The notes: a model not told the origin generated them from the letters alone. A stretch of 64,000 nucleotides of DNA from Candidatus Avelusimicrobium vaccinum (GCA_902794895.1 CADBIY010000001.1:1-64000); one strand, 5' to 3'. Positions 53,795-62,864 are shown, counted from the stretch's first letter. Translations and numbers: made by a program.

Positions 53795-54727
53795 ATGCGT
53801 TTTAACGAGTTAGGCACAACGGGAATTAAAGCCTCTGTAATTGGCTTGGGAACGTGGCCGTTTGGCGGTGGTTATGATTGGGGAACTGTAGATGAAACCG
53901 AATTGCTAAATACCGTTTCTGCAGCGTTAGACCAAGGCATTAATTTAATAGATACCGCTCCTATTTACGGAGACGGATCCAGTGAAACACTACTAGGCCG
54001 TGCCTTAACCGGAAGACGTTCCCACGTGGTGCTTGCCGGTAAATGCGGACTTGTTAAAAAGGGGAGTTGGACCGATCATGACTTGCGTCCGGAAACCATT
54101 CGCCGACAGTTGACCGAATCCCTTTCCCGCTTAAAAACGGATTATTTAGATCTTTATTTGATTCACTACCCCGATCCGCTTATTCCTCTGGAGCAAGCGG
54201 CGCTGACGTTGTTGCGTTTACAAGAAGAAGGAAAAATCCGTGCGATTGGTTTATGTAATGTGTCCGGCGGGGAAATTGCCCGTGTGGCGCAAATGGTACC
54301 GTTAGCCTGCGTGCAAAATGAATATTCCTATTTGCGGCCCCAGGCAGGGAGAAGGGTGGCTGAAATAAGTCGTCAATATCACATTTCATTGATGGGGTAT
54401 GGTACGCTAGCCGGCGGATTATTGAGCGGGAAGTATAAACGGGAACCTAATTTTCGCCGGGCGGATGCACGCAATTATTTTTATAAGGATGCCCGGGGAG
54501 ACGGATTTGTTCAGGCGGATTACTTGGCGCGTCAACTTGCGCAAGTGGCTCAAAAATATAATAAAACTCCGGCCATAGTCGCGGGTGCATGGGCGCTAAA
54601 TCAAGCCAATTTTGTATTGTGCGGAGCCAAACAACCTGCACAAATTGTAGAAAATGCCCAAGCGGCAGATCTTATTTTATCACCGGAAGATTTGATTTTT
54701 TTGGAGAAACAACGTGAAAGAAACTGA
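53795..54727 (+). CDS. Aldo/keto reductase
   Basis: 310 residues, NADPH-dependent TIM barrel. Catalytic tetrad visible as Asp and Tyr in LIDTAPIYGDGSSE, Lys in GKCGL and His in YLIHYPDP. Start at 53795; the earlier in-frame start overlaps the CoA-binding gene. Substrate not evident. Overlaps the next gene by 14 bp. Confidence 0.9.
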   Translation: MRFNELGTTGIKASVIGLGTWPFGGGYDWGTVDETELLNTVSAALDQGINLIDTAPIYGDGSSETLLGRALTGRRSHVVLAGKCGLVKKGSWTDHDLRPETIRRQLTESLSRLKTDYLDLYLIHYPDPLIPLEQAALTLLRLQEEGKIRAIGLCNVSGGEIARVAQMVPLACVQNEYSYLRPQAGRRVAEISRQYHISLMGYGTLAGGLLSGKYKREPNFRRADARNYFYKDARGDGFVQADYLARQLAQVAQKYNKTPAIVAGAWALNQANFVLCGAKQPAQIVENAQAADLILSPEDLIFLEKQRERN

Positions 54728-56009
54728 GTTAGAGCAATACGTTTGTTCGTTATTGCCGCGGGTAGGTATTAACAAACTACGCGAGTTAACGCGTCTTGTG
54801 TATGAAATTTGTAAGCGCGAGCGTGTTGCGGCATCACAAGTTTTACAGCCATCCGAAAACCTCACGTTTGAATCTGCCAAAAAAGCATTGCTTCAACGTC
54901 GATATCCAATCAATTTTAAAACGGCTTCTAAAAATCAGTTTTATTTACCGAAGTTGGACTTAACAAGTGTGGCCCCGGCTGATTTAACGCCGCGGCCGTT
55001 TTCTCCCAAAACCGTTTATATAGAGCAGTCGGTCAGGCACTCTGCCTTGGCACAACGCGCGCGGGAATTTTTTCCGCATGCAACGTTTCGGGAAACAGAC
55101 GGTAAAACGCAAGTGGGAAGTCACGATTTTTCACAGCGGACCGAAACTCTTTTGATTCACCGGGAAAAATATGATTTTTTAAAACCCTGCCCTTGTAGTT
55201 GCGGTTCGGCGGGCTGCGGATACAATTTGATTAATTTAGGATTTGGCTGCCGGTTCGAGTGTGAGTATTGCTTCTTGCAACAGTATCAAAATTTACATGC
55301 GGTTTTACTGCCGGCAAACGTAGATGAATTTCTAGCCAAGATTGAACAGGGAGTGTTTCGCAAAGGACCTTTTGCTCGCCCCCGTATTGGGAGTGGTGAA
55401 TTTACGGATTCTTTGGTGTTCGACGATTTAACACAGTATTCCCGGCAGATTGTTCCGTTTTTCCAAAAACACCCGCAGTGGGATTTTGAATTTAAGACAA
55501 AAAGTGTGAATATCGGCGGACTTTTGCAAGCAGGCGGTTGTGAGAATGTAGTAGTTTCCTGGTCGGTAAATGCACAAAAAATTACGGACCAAGTGGAACA
55601 TTTTACGCCGCCGCTTTCCCAACGTTTACAGGCCGCGTGTGAAGTTGCCAAAGCCGGATACCGGTTGGGTTTTCATTTCGATCCGGTGATTATTTACGAC
55701 GGTTATCAAAACGATTACGCCCGCACCATTGAGGAAATGGCCGATACGCTGCCCAAGGATAAAATCGCTTGGATCAGTGTAGGCACATTACGTTTTAGCC
55801 GGGAACTCAAAAAACAGATTGAATCCCGTTTTCAAACTAATTTTATTTTAGATGGTGAATTTTTGTTGGACTTTGACGGAAAAATGCGTTACAGCGAGCA
55901 GCAACGGTTGGAAGTTTACCGTTTTTTATTGCCGCTACTGCGTAAAACATTTCCGAAAGCGGTTGTATATTTATGTATGGAAGATCCGCAGATAGTTCGG
56001 CAATTTTAG
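54714..56009 (+). CDS. SPL-family radical SAM protein (spore photoproduct lyase-like)
   Basis: 431 residues. CRFECEYC (about 178-185, CxxxCxxC) binds the radical-SAM [4Fe-4S] cluster. Preceded by a Cys-rich CPCSCGSAGCGYN and followed by SWSVNAQKITDQVEHFTPP, GYRLGFHFDPVI and WISVGTLRF, all found in the SplB superfamily. Spore photoproduct repair is unlikely as no sporulation genes are seen; family members in non-spore formers are of unknown function. The N-terminal 60 residues are helical. Confidence 0.82.
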   Translation: MKETELEQYVCSLLPRVGINKLRELTRLVYEICKRERVAASQVLQPSENLTFESAKKALLQRRYPINFKTASKNQFYLPKLDLTSVAPADLTPRPFSPKTVYIEQSVRHSALAQRAREFFPHATFRETDGKTQVGSHDFSQRTETLLIHREKYDFLKPCPCSCGSAGCGYNLINLGFGCRFECEYCFLQQYQNLHAVLLPANVDEFLAKIEQGVFRKGPFARPRIGSGEFTDSLVFDDLTQYSRQIVPFFQKHPQWDFEFKTKSVNIGGLLQAGGCENVVVSWSVNAQKITDQVEHFTPPLSQRLQAACEVAKAGYRLGFHFDPVIIYDGYQNDYARTIEEMADTLPKDKIAWISVGTLRFSRELKKQIESRFQTNFILDGEFLLDFDGKMRYSEQQRLEVYRFLLPLLRKTFPKAVVYLCMEDPQIVRQF

Positions 56010-56018
56010 GGACGAAAA

Positions 56019-57251
56019 ATGATGACACGGAAAATAAATAAAAATTCTTCTTGGAAATACTCGCTAGTGTTTGCGCTTGCCATTGGGTTAGGGATTTTGA
56101 ATGGTTGGTGGCCGACGGAACTTGGCATGAAGGGCGCACAATTTTTATCTGACGTATTTGTACGTTTATTTAAGTTTATCAGTGTGCCGATTATTGGGGT
56201 AACGATTTGTTTAACGATTGCCACCATGGGAAGTTCATCGGCTGAAAAATCATTATGGAAGCGCACTTTGATGTACACGTTAGGAACGACTTTAATCGCT
56301 GCTTTTGCCGGTGCGGCTTTATATTATGTGTTTACGCCTGAAAATGTAACTGTTTCCACGGCAGTGCTTTCCACCGGTGTGGAGGCACAAAAAAGTTATT
56401 TGGACTATTTTTTAACGGTCATTCCGGATAATCCGTTGGGGCCTTTTGTGCAAGGGAATGTATTAAGCGTGTTACTGATTGCGATTGTGGTAGGCATTGC
56501 CATTCGCTATATTTCGCAACAGGTGCAACGGCAGACCATGATAAATTTTCTGGGGGCCGTTCAATCTGTTTTGTTTTTTATTGTGAAGGGAATTATCTTT
56601 TTATTGCCGCTGGGGATTTTTGGTTTTACCTCTATTTGCGTGCGTGATTTTCAGCAAGGAATTACCTTGAACGGATTGGGAAAATATTTTATGGTGGTGG
56701 TTTCATCCAACTTATTGCAAGGGCTTATTATATTGCCTGTTCTGTTGGCGGTCCGCCGTATTAATCCATTTAAAACCATGCGTCATATGTCCAAAGCATT
56801 ATTGGTGGCATTTTTCTCTAAATCTTCCGCAGGTACGTTGCCGGTTACTATGACGTGTGCCGAACAGAATAATCATATCCATCCGACGGTATCCCGTTTT
56901 GTGTTGCCCATTTGCACGACGATTAACATGAACGGATGTGCTTCGTTTATTTTAATTACCGTGGTGTACCTGATGCAAAATAACGGCATGGTCATCACGA
57001 TCCCAACGTTACTGGTGTGGTGTTTTATTGCCACCGTTGCCGCTGTTGGAAATGCAGGCGTTCCTATGGGGTGCTACTTTTTGGCGGCCAGTTTACTTTC
57101 TTCCATGAATATACCGATTCAATTATTAGGCATTATTCTGCCTTTTTATACGGTGCTGGATATGGTGGAAACGGCGTTAAATGTATGGTCGGACTCGTGC
57201 ATTGCTACATTGGTGAATCACGATTTGCGCCAAAAATTAAGTACCAAATAG
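56019..57251 (+). CDS. Dicarboxylate/amino acid:cation symporter (DAACS)
   Basis: 410 residues, eight helices with two re-entrant hairpins of the GltP/SLC1 fold. SKSSAGTLPVTMTCAEQN corresponds to the first serine-rich hairpin, and INMNGCASFILITV to the NMDGT-like TM7 motif (here NMNGC). Substrate probably glutamate, aspartate, serine/threonine or C4-dicarboxylate; the changed NMNGC argues against a standard glutamate profile. Confidence 0.9.
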   Translation: MMTRKINKNSSWKYSLVFALAIGLGILNGWWPTELGMKGAQFLSDVFVRLFKFISVPIIGVTICLTIATMGSSSAEKSLWKRTLMYTLGTTLIAAFAGAALYYVFTPENVTVSTAVLSTGVEAQKSYLDYFLTVIPDNPLGPFVQGNVLSVLLIAIVVGIAIRYISQQVQRQTMINFLGAVQSVLFFIVKGIIFLLPLGIFGFTSICVRDFQQGITLNGLGKYFMVVVSSNLLQGLIILPVLLAVRRINPFKTMRHMSKALLVAFFSKSSAGTLPVTMTCAEQNNHIHPTVSRFVLPICTTINMNGCASFILITVVYLMQNNGMVITIPTLLVWCFIATVAAVGNAGVPMGCYFLAASLLSSMNIPIQLLGIILPFYTVLDMVETALNVWSDSCIATLVNHDLRQKLSTK

Positions 57252-57450
57252 CGGAGAAAATTACGCTATTCCGACGAAGTTGCAAAAAATTTGGACTTGC
57301 CCTGCGTAAATTTCCTGACGGAAATTCCGCCCGGGTCCGCCCTCGCGGTTTTTGCCTTTCGCGGCTGGTGCACGCTCAAACAAAAACATCGCTGCGCCTT
57401 TCAAGTCCCTTATGCAGACAAAGTAGTTTGCCTACTTCCTGACTAAAAAT
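57252..57450. other. Non-coding gap between the symporter and tRNA-Leu
   Basis: About 200 bp without a supportable gene. It holds small hairpins (AATTTCC/GGAAATT near 57312; AAGTAG/CTACTT near 57422) and TTCAAGTCCCTT near 57400, a 12-base match to the tRNA-Leu T-arm in opposite orientation. Confidence 0.4.
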
Positions 57451-57477
57451 AAAAACCACCTTTTCCAGGTGGTTTTT
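57451..57477. terminator. Bidirectional terminator (tRNA-Leu / symporter)
   Basis: A 10-bp stem AAAAACCACC/GGTGGTTTTT (57451-57460 with 57468-57477), T-tracts on both strands, just downstream of tRNA-Leu. Confidence 0.85.
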
Positions 57478-57484
57478 ATATTTT

Positions 57485-57568
57485 TACCGGGGAAGGGACT
57501 TGAACCCTTAAGCCCGTGCGGGCAATAGTTTTTGAGACTATCCTGTATACCAATTCCAGCACCCCGGC
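57485..57568 (-). tRNA. tRNA-Leu (anticodon CAA)
   Basis: 84-nt class II tRNA on the minus strand: acceptor GCCGGGG/CCCCGGT with a G-U at the first pair, anticodon stem ATAGT/ACTAT around CTCAAAA (anticodon CAA, reads UUG), long variable arm GCCCGCACGGGC, T-arm GGGTTCAAGTCCC. CCA not encoded. Confidence 0.94.
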
Positions 57569-57587
57569 ATAAAATCGGCTACACTTT

Positions 57588-57593
57588 ATTATA
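57588..57593 (-). promoter_or_regulatory. Probable -10 box of tRNA-Leu
   Basis: Minus-strand TATAAT about 20 bases before the mature 5' end. Confidence 0.45.
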
Positions 57594-57675
57594 GCAAATT
57601 TTACTCGTAAATCCCAGAAGTATCTTTTGGACTTCCGTTTTGCTATTACTGCCCATTTTTGGCAGCAACTAAAAA

Positions 57676-58584
57676 CTAAAAGCACAACATGCCGGTATAT
57701 TCTTTTAACCGTTTTTTAATATCCCGTTGTGTCAGTCCCGCTAAACGGTTGACACTAAACGATTCAATGGTAAACGACGCCATTACGTTTCCAATCATCA
57801 TGGCACGTTTAATAGATTGGAGCGTGTTCCAATTTTTTTGGCTGGCTAAATACCCGGTAAATCCGCCGCCGAAGGTATCCCCGGCTCCGGTAGTATCGTG
57901 GACGTGTTCCATAATATAGGGCGGTTGTTGGGCGATTCCTTTTTTGCTTACCAGCATAGAACCGTTAGAACCCAACTTAATGATTACATATTTCACGCCC
58001 TTTTTGAGTAATATCCGCCCGGCTTTGATCAGGTTATATTCTCCCGTCAATAAGCGTGCTTCGGTTTCGTTTAAAAAGAAAATGTCAATTTTTTTGACTA
58101 CTTCCATCAACGCATCTTTCTTGGAGGAAATCCAATAGTTCATGGTATCGCAAGCCACTAAACGCGGTTTTTTAACCTGTTTTAAAACAGATAGTTGCAG
58201 TTCCGGGTCAATGTTCGCCAAAAAAACGGCCTTTGCTTTTTGTTGTTCCGGTGAGAGCGTGGGGTTGAAATCTTGAAACACATTTAAATCCGTAAATTTA
58301 GTAACGGCGGTATTAAAATCTTTATCGTAACTTCCGCCCCAGTGAAACGTTTTTCCCTTTTTTACTTCTAATCCGGATAAATCAACTCCGCGTTTAATAA
58401 AGGGTGCGCGGTCTTCATCCGTAAAATCGGTGCCGACAACGGCCACAATAGAGGGTTGTGCAAAATAACTTGCACAAATAGAAGCGTAACTGGCAGCACC
58501 TCCTAACACTCGTTGGACACTACCGTTCGCATTGTCAATAGAATCAAAAGCCACAGAGCCTACAATTAATACTTCGTTAGACAT
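57676..58584 (-). CDS. PfkB-family carbohydrate/nucleoside kinase
   Basis: 302 residues, ribokinase fold. GGAASYASI near the N-terminus and the PfkB signature HDTTGAGDTFGGGFTGYL with catalytic Asp. FLNETEARLLTGE is also typical. Sugar or nucleoside substrate not evident (adenosine/ribose types are possible). Two bases after the PpiD-like gene stop. Confidence 0.88.
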   Translation of the reverse strand: MSNEVLIVGSVAFDSIDNANGSVQRVLGGAASYASICASYFAQPSIVAVVGTDFTDEDRAPFIKRGVDLSGLEVKKGKTFHWGGSYDKDFNTAVTKFTDLNVFQDFNPTLSPEQQKAKAVFLANIDPELQLSVLKQVKKPRLVACDTMNYWISSKKDALMEVVKKIDIFFLNETEARLLTGEYNLIKAGRILLKKGVKYVIIKLGSNGSMLVSKKGIAQQPPYIMEHVHDTTGAGDTFGGGFTGYLASQKNWNTLQSIKRAMMIGNVMASFTIESFSVNRLAGLTQRDIKKRLKEYTGMLCF

Positions 58585-58586
58585 AA

Positions 58587-59270
58587 TTAATCCTGCAAGT
58601 ACGTTTTGATAGAAACTTCTTGATTGAAACGGTCAAAGAACGCTTGTTGGGCCGTTTCCATTTTTGTGTCTAACAATTGTTCGGCAAAATCTTGTTTGTT
58701 TTGATCGAAGTTTTTCAAATTGCCATGTTGGGTTTGATAGGCATGTTTGATTTCTGCCGGAGTTAATTTGTAATACGCGTAAAGGACTCCGCGAAAACGG
58801 TTGGACAATTTACCGCGGCGTAATTGTTCTTCAAATTCCGCCGGAGACATATGCGTAGCGCGGCGGATACTGTTTTCATACGCAACCTTATTAAACTGAC
58901 CGCCTTGGTTGAATAAGGGGGAGCGGCGGATATCGTAAGCAATTTCATAATCGGACACCGCTATATCGGCTTTTTGTGCGGATTGGATTAATACTTCCTC
59001 TCCAATCAGAGCGGCTAACATTTGCTGGCGTACTAATGCGAGTAAGTTTTCATCCAAGTCAATGCCTTGATTGCGCAACTGGCTGGCTTGTTCGTCTGTG
59101 ACACGGTAAAGCGTGCGGTTGGTAATAGTTTTAGAGCCGACTTTGGCCGCTATTTGGGCTCCACCGCTGCGGCTATATGCATTGGCTCCTAAATAAACAA
59201 TACTTCCCAGGAAAAACGCTAAGGTAATAATAAGAATAATTTTTTTATATTTAATTAAAAACGAAATCAT
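58587..59270 (-). CDS. PpiD/SurA-N-like membrane-anchored protein without isomerase domain
   Basis: 227 residues: cytoplasmic start, membrane helix (about 9-28), then a SurA_N-like helical chaperone domain (AAKVGSKTITNRTLYRV; SDYEIAYDIRRSPLFNQGGQ matches the PpiD N-terminus closely). It stops before any parvulin domain. Full PpiD is about 620 residues. Inference: a truncated membrane foldase-like chaperone. Confidence 0.78.
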   Translation of the reverse strand: MISFLIKYKKIILIITLAFFLGSIVYLGANAYSRSGGAQIAAKVGSKTITNRTLYRVTDEQASQLRNQGIDLDENLLALVRQQMLAALIGEEVLIQSAQKADIAVSDYEIAYDIRRSPLFNQGGQFNKVAYENSIRRATHMSPAEFEEQLRRGKLSNRFRGVLYAYYKLTPAEIKHAYQTQHGNLKNFDQNKQDFAEQLLDTKMETAQQAFFDRFNQEVSIKTYLQD

Positions 59271-59286
59271 ATAAGAACAGTCTCCT

Positions 59287-59670
59287 TTATTGGTTTGTTT
59301 CAGTAGTTTTATTTTCTACCGGTTCGCCTATAATACATTGCCCGGCAATGCGTCCGCCTTCTTCTACAATCATTTTTTTGGCCCGGATGTCTCCTTTAAT
59401 AGAAGCCGGGGCTAAAATTTCCAACATGTCTGCGCAAACGTTTCCTTCAATTTCGCCGCCGCAAACCACAATTTGGGCACTCACGTCCCCGATAATTTTC
59501 CCGTCGGTGCCAACCACTACATGCCGGGCATTATCTACACTTCCTTCCAGGGTACCGTCTACCCGCAACGATCCCTGTACACTTAACGTGCCTTGAAAAT
59601 AACATTCCGCACTGACCACGGAATAATGTTCCCCGGAAGCAAAATCAGAGTCTTTTTTCAAAAATCCCAT
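59287..59670 (-). CDS. Bactofilin
   Basis: 127 residues; polymer-forming cytoskeletal protein with a right-handed beta-helix (about 20-115: GTLSVQGSLRVDGTLEGSV, GKIIGDVSAQIVVCGGEIEG). Organises cell-wall enzymes in several bacteria. The M23 peptidase gene lies directly upstream, a pairing seen in other phyla (established). SD aggagg. Confidence 0.94.
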   Translation of the reverse strand: MGFLKKDSDFASGEHYSVVSAECYFQGTLSVQGSLRVDGTLEGSVDNARHVVVGTDGKIIGDVSAQIVVCGGEIEGNVCADMLEILAPASIKGDIRAKKMIVEEGGRIAGQCIIGEPVENKTTETNQ

Positions 59671-59684
59671 ACTTCCTCCTAAAA

Positions 59685-60605
59685 TTATTTAAAATAGTTA
59701 CGCGGATTGACGGCTTGACCGTCTTTCCACACTTCATAATGTAAATGGGTACCGGTGGAATGGCCGCTAGAACCCATTGTAGCAATTTTATCGCCCCGTT
59801 TGACTACATCTCCGGACTTAACCTGAATTTGGGTCGTATGCGCATAGAGCGTAGAATAACCAAACCCATGGTCCACCAAAATAGCCTGCCCGTAACTGGG
59901 AACCCAGCCCGCATGGCGGACTACACCGTCTGCTGTAACCACAATCGGGCTATCGGGTTTACCCGCAAAATCAACTCCATTGTGGCGCTTGGACAAGCGT
60001 CTTCCAAATGGATCCAACCGATACCCAAAACCGGAACTGATGGGGGCCGAAGACGGACGAATAGATGGGGTGGAGTTAAATCCTTCCCGCCGGTTGGCAT
60101 AGTACCAGGCAATTTCCTGAAAACTGGCCAGCCGTTCTTTGGCATGGTCTTCAATGGTATCAATATACGATTCAAATTCCTCGGCCGATAAATCTTTCAG
60201 GTCTTTGCTAAATAATTCCCGGGCGCGTAAATTTTCTTTCTCTTTTTCGTTTTCCCAACCTTTGGGGAGATTGATTAATTTGTTGCCGGGCATACCGAGC
60301 ATTTGCCGCATTTGTTGGTCTGTCGTGTGAGTTAAATCTAAATAACGGCGTCCGCGTTCCAATTCATCCGCAATTAAACGCATTTTCAGTTGCATTAACT
60401 GGTTATCGGCTTTTGTGATATGATAGTCATATCCCCGTACGAAGAAAAATAAACTTCCTAAAGTAATAGTTACCCATAGAAGTCCTATTATAATCAGCGT
60501 AACTATCCGTACTTTAAATTTTAACGAGGAACCCAGGCGGGGCATAATTAGAATGTCCACCCGTTCTCCCAACGTACGGCTTAAGGAATTGATTATTTTC
60601 CTCAT
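59685..60605 (-). CDS. M23-family membrane-anchored peptidase (LytM domain)
   Basis: 306 residues. N-terminal membrane helix (about 32-55), coiled coil (about 60-100), then a LytM domain in the last 125 residues: SGFGYRLDPFG, RHNGVDF (zinc His and Asp), HTTQIQVKSGD and HLHYEVW (His-x-His). All zinc and catalytic residues appear present, so probably an active peptidoglycan endopeptidase. First gene of the four-gene unit ending with the PfkB kinase. No SD. Confidence 0.92.
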   Translation of the reverse strand: MRKIINSLSRTLGERVDILIMPRLGSSLKFKVRIVTLIIIGLLWVTITLGSLFFFVRGYDYHITKADNQLMQLKMRLIADELERGRRYLDLTHTTDQQMRQMLGMPGNKLINLPKGWENEKEKENLRARELFSKDLKDLSAEEFESYIDTIEDHAKERLASFQEIAWYYANRREGFNSTPSIRPSSAPISSGFGYRLDPFGRRLSKRHNGVDFAGKPDSPIVVTADGVVRHAGWVPSYGQAILVDHGFGYSTLYAHTTQIQVKSGDVVKRGDKIATMGSSGHSTGTHLHYEVWKDGQAVNPRNYFK

Positions 60606-60612
60606 CTTTTGT

Positions 60613-60618
60613 ATTCTA
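60613..60618 (-). promoter_or_regulatory. -10-like box directly before the M23 gene
   Basis: Minus-strand TAGAAT, seven bases (acaaaag), ATG at 60605. An overlapping TATGAT lies at 60618-60623. Confidence 0.4.
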
Positions 60619-60665
60619 TCATATACGGAGCCCTTCGGGGCAGATTTTTACAAAAGGAGTGCATC

Positions 60666-61148
60666 ATGAAGAAACTATTCGCACTGGTTGTAGTGTCGTT
60701 AGGACTCACGGCTTGTCTAAAATCTATTCCGCCGGTACCGACGTTAGGAGAAGTTCAGTTGCCGGTCGTTGGAGAAGAAACGATATGGACTTCTACCGAT
60801 TATAAAGGAAAACCTGTTTTTGTGGTATTCATGGGATCTTGGTGTCCGTATTGCAAAATGACGATGCCGGCTATTACAGCGGTGGCGGAGGAATTTGGTG
60901 ACCGGGTGGAAATTGTGGGCATTTTTATGGATAATGATGCCGAAGAAGTAAAAGCGGTTGCTAAAGAACACGGTTTAACGGTAAAAGCCTTGTATGATGG
61001 GAGTGATGTGGCACAGAGTTTAGGAGTGAACGGATTGCCGCATGCGATTGTCTTTGATAAAAAGCACCGTGCTATCAAAACGTGGGAAGGTTTCAAACCG
61101 ACCTTAGCAGATGAATATAAAGAAGCACTGGCAAAAGTAGTTAAATAA
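60666..61148 (+). CDS. TlpA-like thioredoxin-fold lipoprotein
   Basis: 160 residues from the ATG at 60666 (SD aaaggag); the longer in-frame start has no SD. Lipobox LTAC (about 15-18). Thioredoxin domain with redox site WCPYC (Cys58/Cys61 region) and the cis-Pro in NGLPHAIVFD. Periplasmic thiol-disulfide reductase of the TlpA/AhpC-TSA group. Closed by its own terminator. Confidence 0.9.
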   Translation: MKKLFALVVVSLGLTACLKSIPPVPTLGEVQLPVVGEETIWTSTDYKGKPVFVVFMGSWCPYCKMTMPAITAVAEEFGDRVEIVGIFMDNDAEEVKAVAKEHGLTVKALYDGSDVAQSLGVNGLPHAIVFDKKHRAIKTWEGFKPTLADEYKEALAKVVK

Positions 61149-61161
61149 AATGAGAGTTTAT

Positions 61162-61192
61162 TTCCCACGGATTTATCCGTGGGAATTTTTTT
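61162..61192 (+). terminator. Terminator of the TlpA-like gene
   Basis: Perfect 10-bp stem TTCCCACGGA/TCCGTGGGAA (61162-61171 with 61176-61185), loop of 4, T7. Confidence 0.9.
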
Positions 61193-61204
61193 CAAGGAGA
61201 TTGT

Positions 61205-62770
61205 ATGGCGTTACTTCTATTATGTGTTTTATTGGCTCCACTGATTGGATTAGCGTGGCTGATATCTTTGCAAAGTGAAGTAAGTAACCTTAAATTACGG
61301 TTATCTAAATTAGAAAAATCCGAAGCGGACGTTTCATTACCCACTTCTGTTCAAATGCCTTCTACCCCTGTGCCGCCCGCTCCTGTACAAAAAGTTTCTA
61401 CCCTTTCGGTAAATTCTGTTTCACCTGCACCTATAGAATCGGTTTCTGTCGTACAGATTTTTTCATGGGTAGGAGGATTTGCCCTGCTTTTGGGTATTGG
61501 TTTTGTAATTAAATATGCCTTGGATAACCAACTGCTTTCGCCGCAAATTCGTATTACGGGTAGTGTAATTTTTGGACTTGGATTATGGCTAACTGGGTTA
61601 TTGCTTAAAAAGCAAATCCATCAGACAACGGCTTGTACATTGTGTGCCAGTGGGTTATCCATTGTTTATCTTGCTTTTTTTGCCGCGCATGCTTATTATG
61701 CTTTTGTGGGGTTACATCTTGCGTTTATCTTGTTACTGATTACTTCTCTTCTTGCTTTTGGAACGTCCTTGTGGAAAAATGCACAGGGTATTGGTATTTT
61801 TGCACAGATAATCGGCTTTATGGTGCCGTTTCTGTTGCATGCCGAAAATCCAAATTATTTTTTCTTGTTATCTTATACGGCATTTATTGCGTTAGCATCT
61901 ATTGGTGCTGCTTGGAAGAGACAATGGAATGGGTTGTTGGTAGGGTCATTGGTGTTTGTGGGTATTTCGCAATTAGTCGTGTTGTGCCAAATGTCTCTTT
62001 CGCAACTCAATCTTCTATTTGGTTTTTGTGTTTTATTTGGACTTCTGTTTATAGGGATTTCTTATCAAAAAAAAGAAGGAACTTTTCTCATTGCTTTTGC
62101 TGCAGTGACATGGTTTTTAGTGGGTGGCTATGTGGCCCGTTGTGTGGGAGATATTCCGGCTGTACATGTTATTAGTTTTTTGAGTTGGACGATCCTGTTA
62201 ATGCTACTGTATTCGTTGCCTGTTTTCCTGTTTTTCAAAAGATGGGGAGCGAGTATCTCGGCGTGGATCTCCTTGCTACTTAGCGCAGGTGCAGGGGCTC
62301 TTTATGTTTATATTGTTTGCTATTGTACCTACCATGTGAAAGACGGGAGCATTCCATTCCTGTTTATGTGTATTTATGGGTTAGTGCAGTATGGGGTACA
62401 ACGGAAATTACTTCCTGCGGGAGCACCGTGTCAAGTTGGGTTAGTGGGGTTAGGACTTCTTAATATTTTCTTTTTAACGTGGGGTATTATCTGCCAGTTT
62501 GAGCATGCTTATTTAACGTTACTTTTGGCTACGGAAGGATGTGTATTTTTATTCTTGGCTAAAATCAAACAAATGTCGTGGTTGCATGGGGTGAGTTTGG
62601 GTTTAGTAGGCATTGCATTAGCCAAATTATTTTTAGCCGATATTTGGATCTTGGAGATGTTGACTCGTATTGCAGTGCTAATTGGGGTTGCGATTGTATT
62701 AATTGTAGGTGCGTTTATTTACCAAAATCTAAGATCACATAGAGTTGAAAAAAAAGCAGATCCTAAATAG
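61205..62770 (+). CDS. DUF2339 multi-spanning membrane protein
   Basis: 521 residues: N-terminal helix, coiled coil (SLQSEVSNLKLRLSKLEKSE), Pro/Ser/Val-rich linker (about 45-85), then some 13-14 membrane helices starting with VVQIFSWVGGFALLLGIGFVIKYALDN, the conserved DUF2339 start. Function of the family is unknown. SD aaggag. Codons look richer in U and the protein richer in Cys than its neighbours, which may be only membrane composition. Confidence 0.85.
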   Translation: MALLLLCVLLAPLIGLAWLISLQSEVSNLKLRLSKLEKSEADVSLPTSVQMPSTPVPPAPVQKVSTLSVNSVSPAPIESVSVVQIFSWVGGFALLLGIGFVIKYALDNQLLSPQIRITGSVIFGLGLWLTGLLLKKQIHQTTACTLCASGLSIVYLAFFAAHAYYAFVGLHLAFILLLITSLLAFGTSLWKNAQGIGIFAQIIGFMVPFLLHAENPNYFFLLSYTAFIALASIGAAWKRQWNGLLVGSLVFVGISQLVVLCQMSLSQLNLLFGFCVLFGLLFIGISYQKKEGTFLIAFAAVTWFLVGGYVARCVGDIPAVHVISFLSWTILLMLLYSLPVFLFFKRWGASISAWISLLLSAGAGALYVYIVCYCTYHVKDGSIPFLFMCIYGLVQYGVQRKLLPAGAPCQVGLVGLGLLNIFFLTWGIICQFEHAYLTLLLATEGCVFLFLAKIKQMSWLHGVSLGLVGIALAKLFLADIWILEMLTRIAVLIGVAIVLIVGAFIYQNLRSHRVEKKADPK

Positions 62771-62796
62771 TTTATTTTCTATGTTTGTTTTATCAT

Positions 62797-62822
62797 CGCC
62801 CCGGGATCCCCCGGGGTGTTTT
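62797..62822 (+). terminator. Terminator of the DUF2339 gene
   Basis: Stem 62797-62805 with 62810-62818 (9 bp, one G-T), loop of 4, then TTTT. Confidence 0.75.
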
Positions 62823-62864
62823 ATCTAATCAAAACAGCATATTTTATCCTAAATCATATCTTGC

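Noticed and set aside
57017-57442. 141-residue frame overlapping the symporter end
   Set aside because: Most of it is the symporter gene in another frame, and the remainder has no SD or coherent domain.
57604-57675. Terminator after the PfkB kinase gene
   Set aside because: CTGCC/GGCAG can pair, but the following bases are not T-rich.
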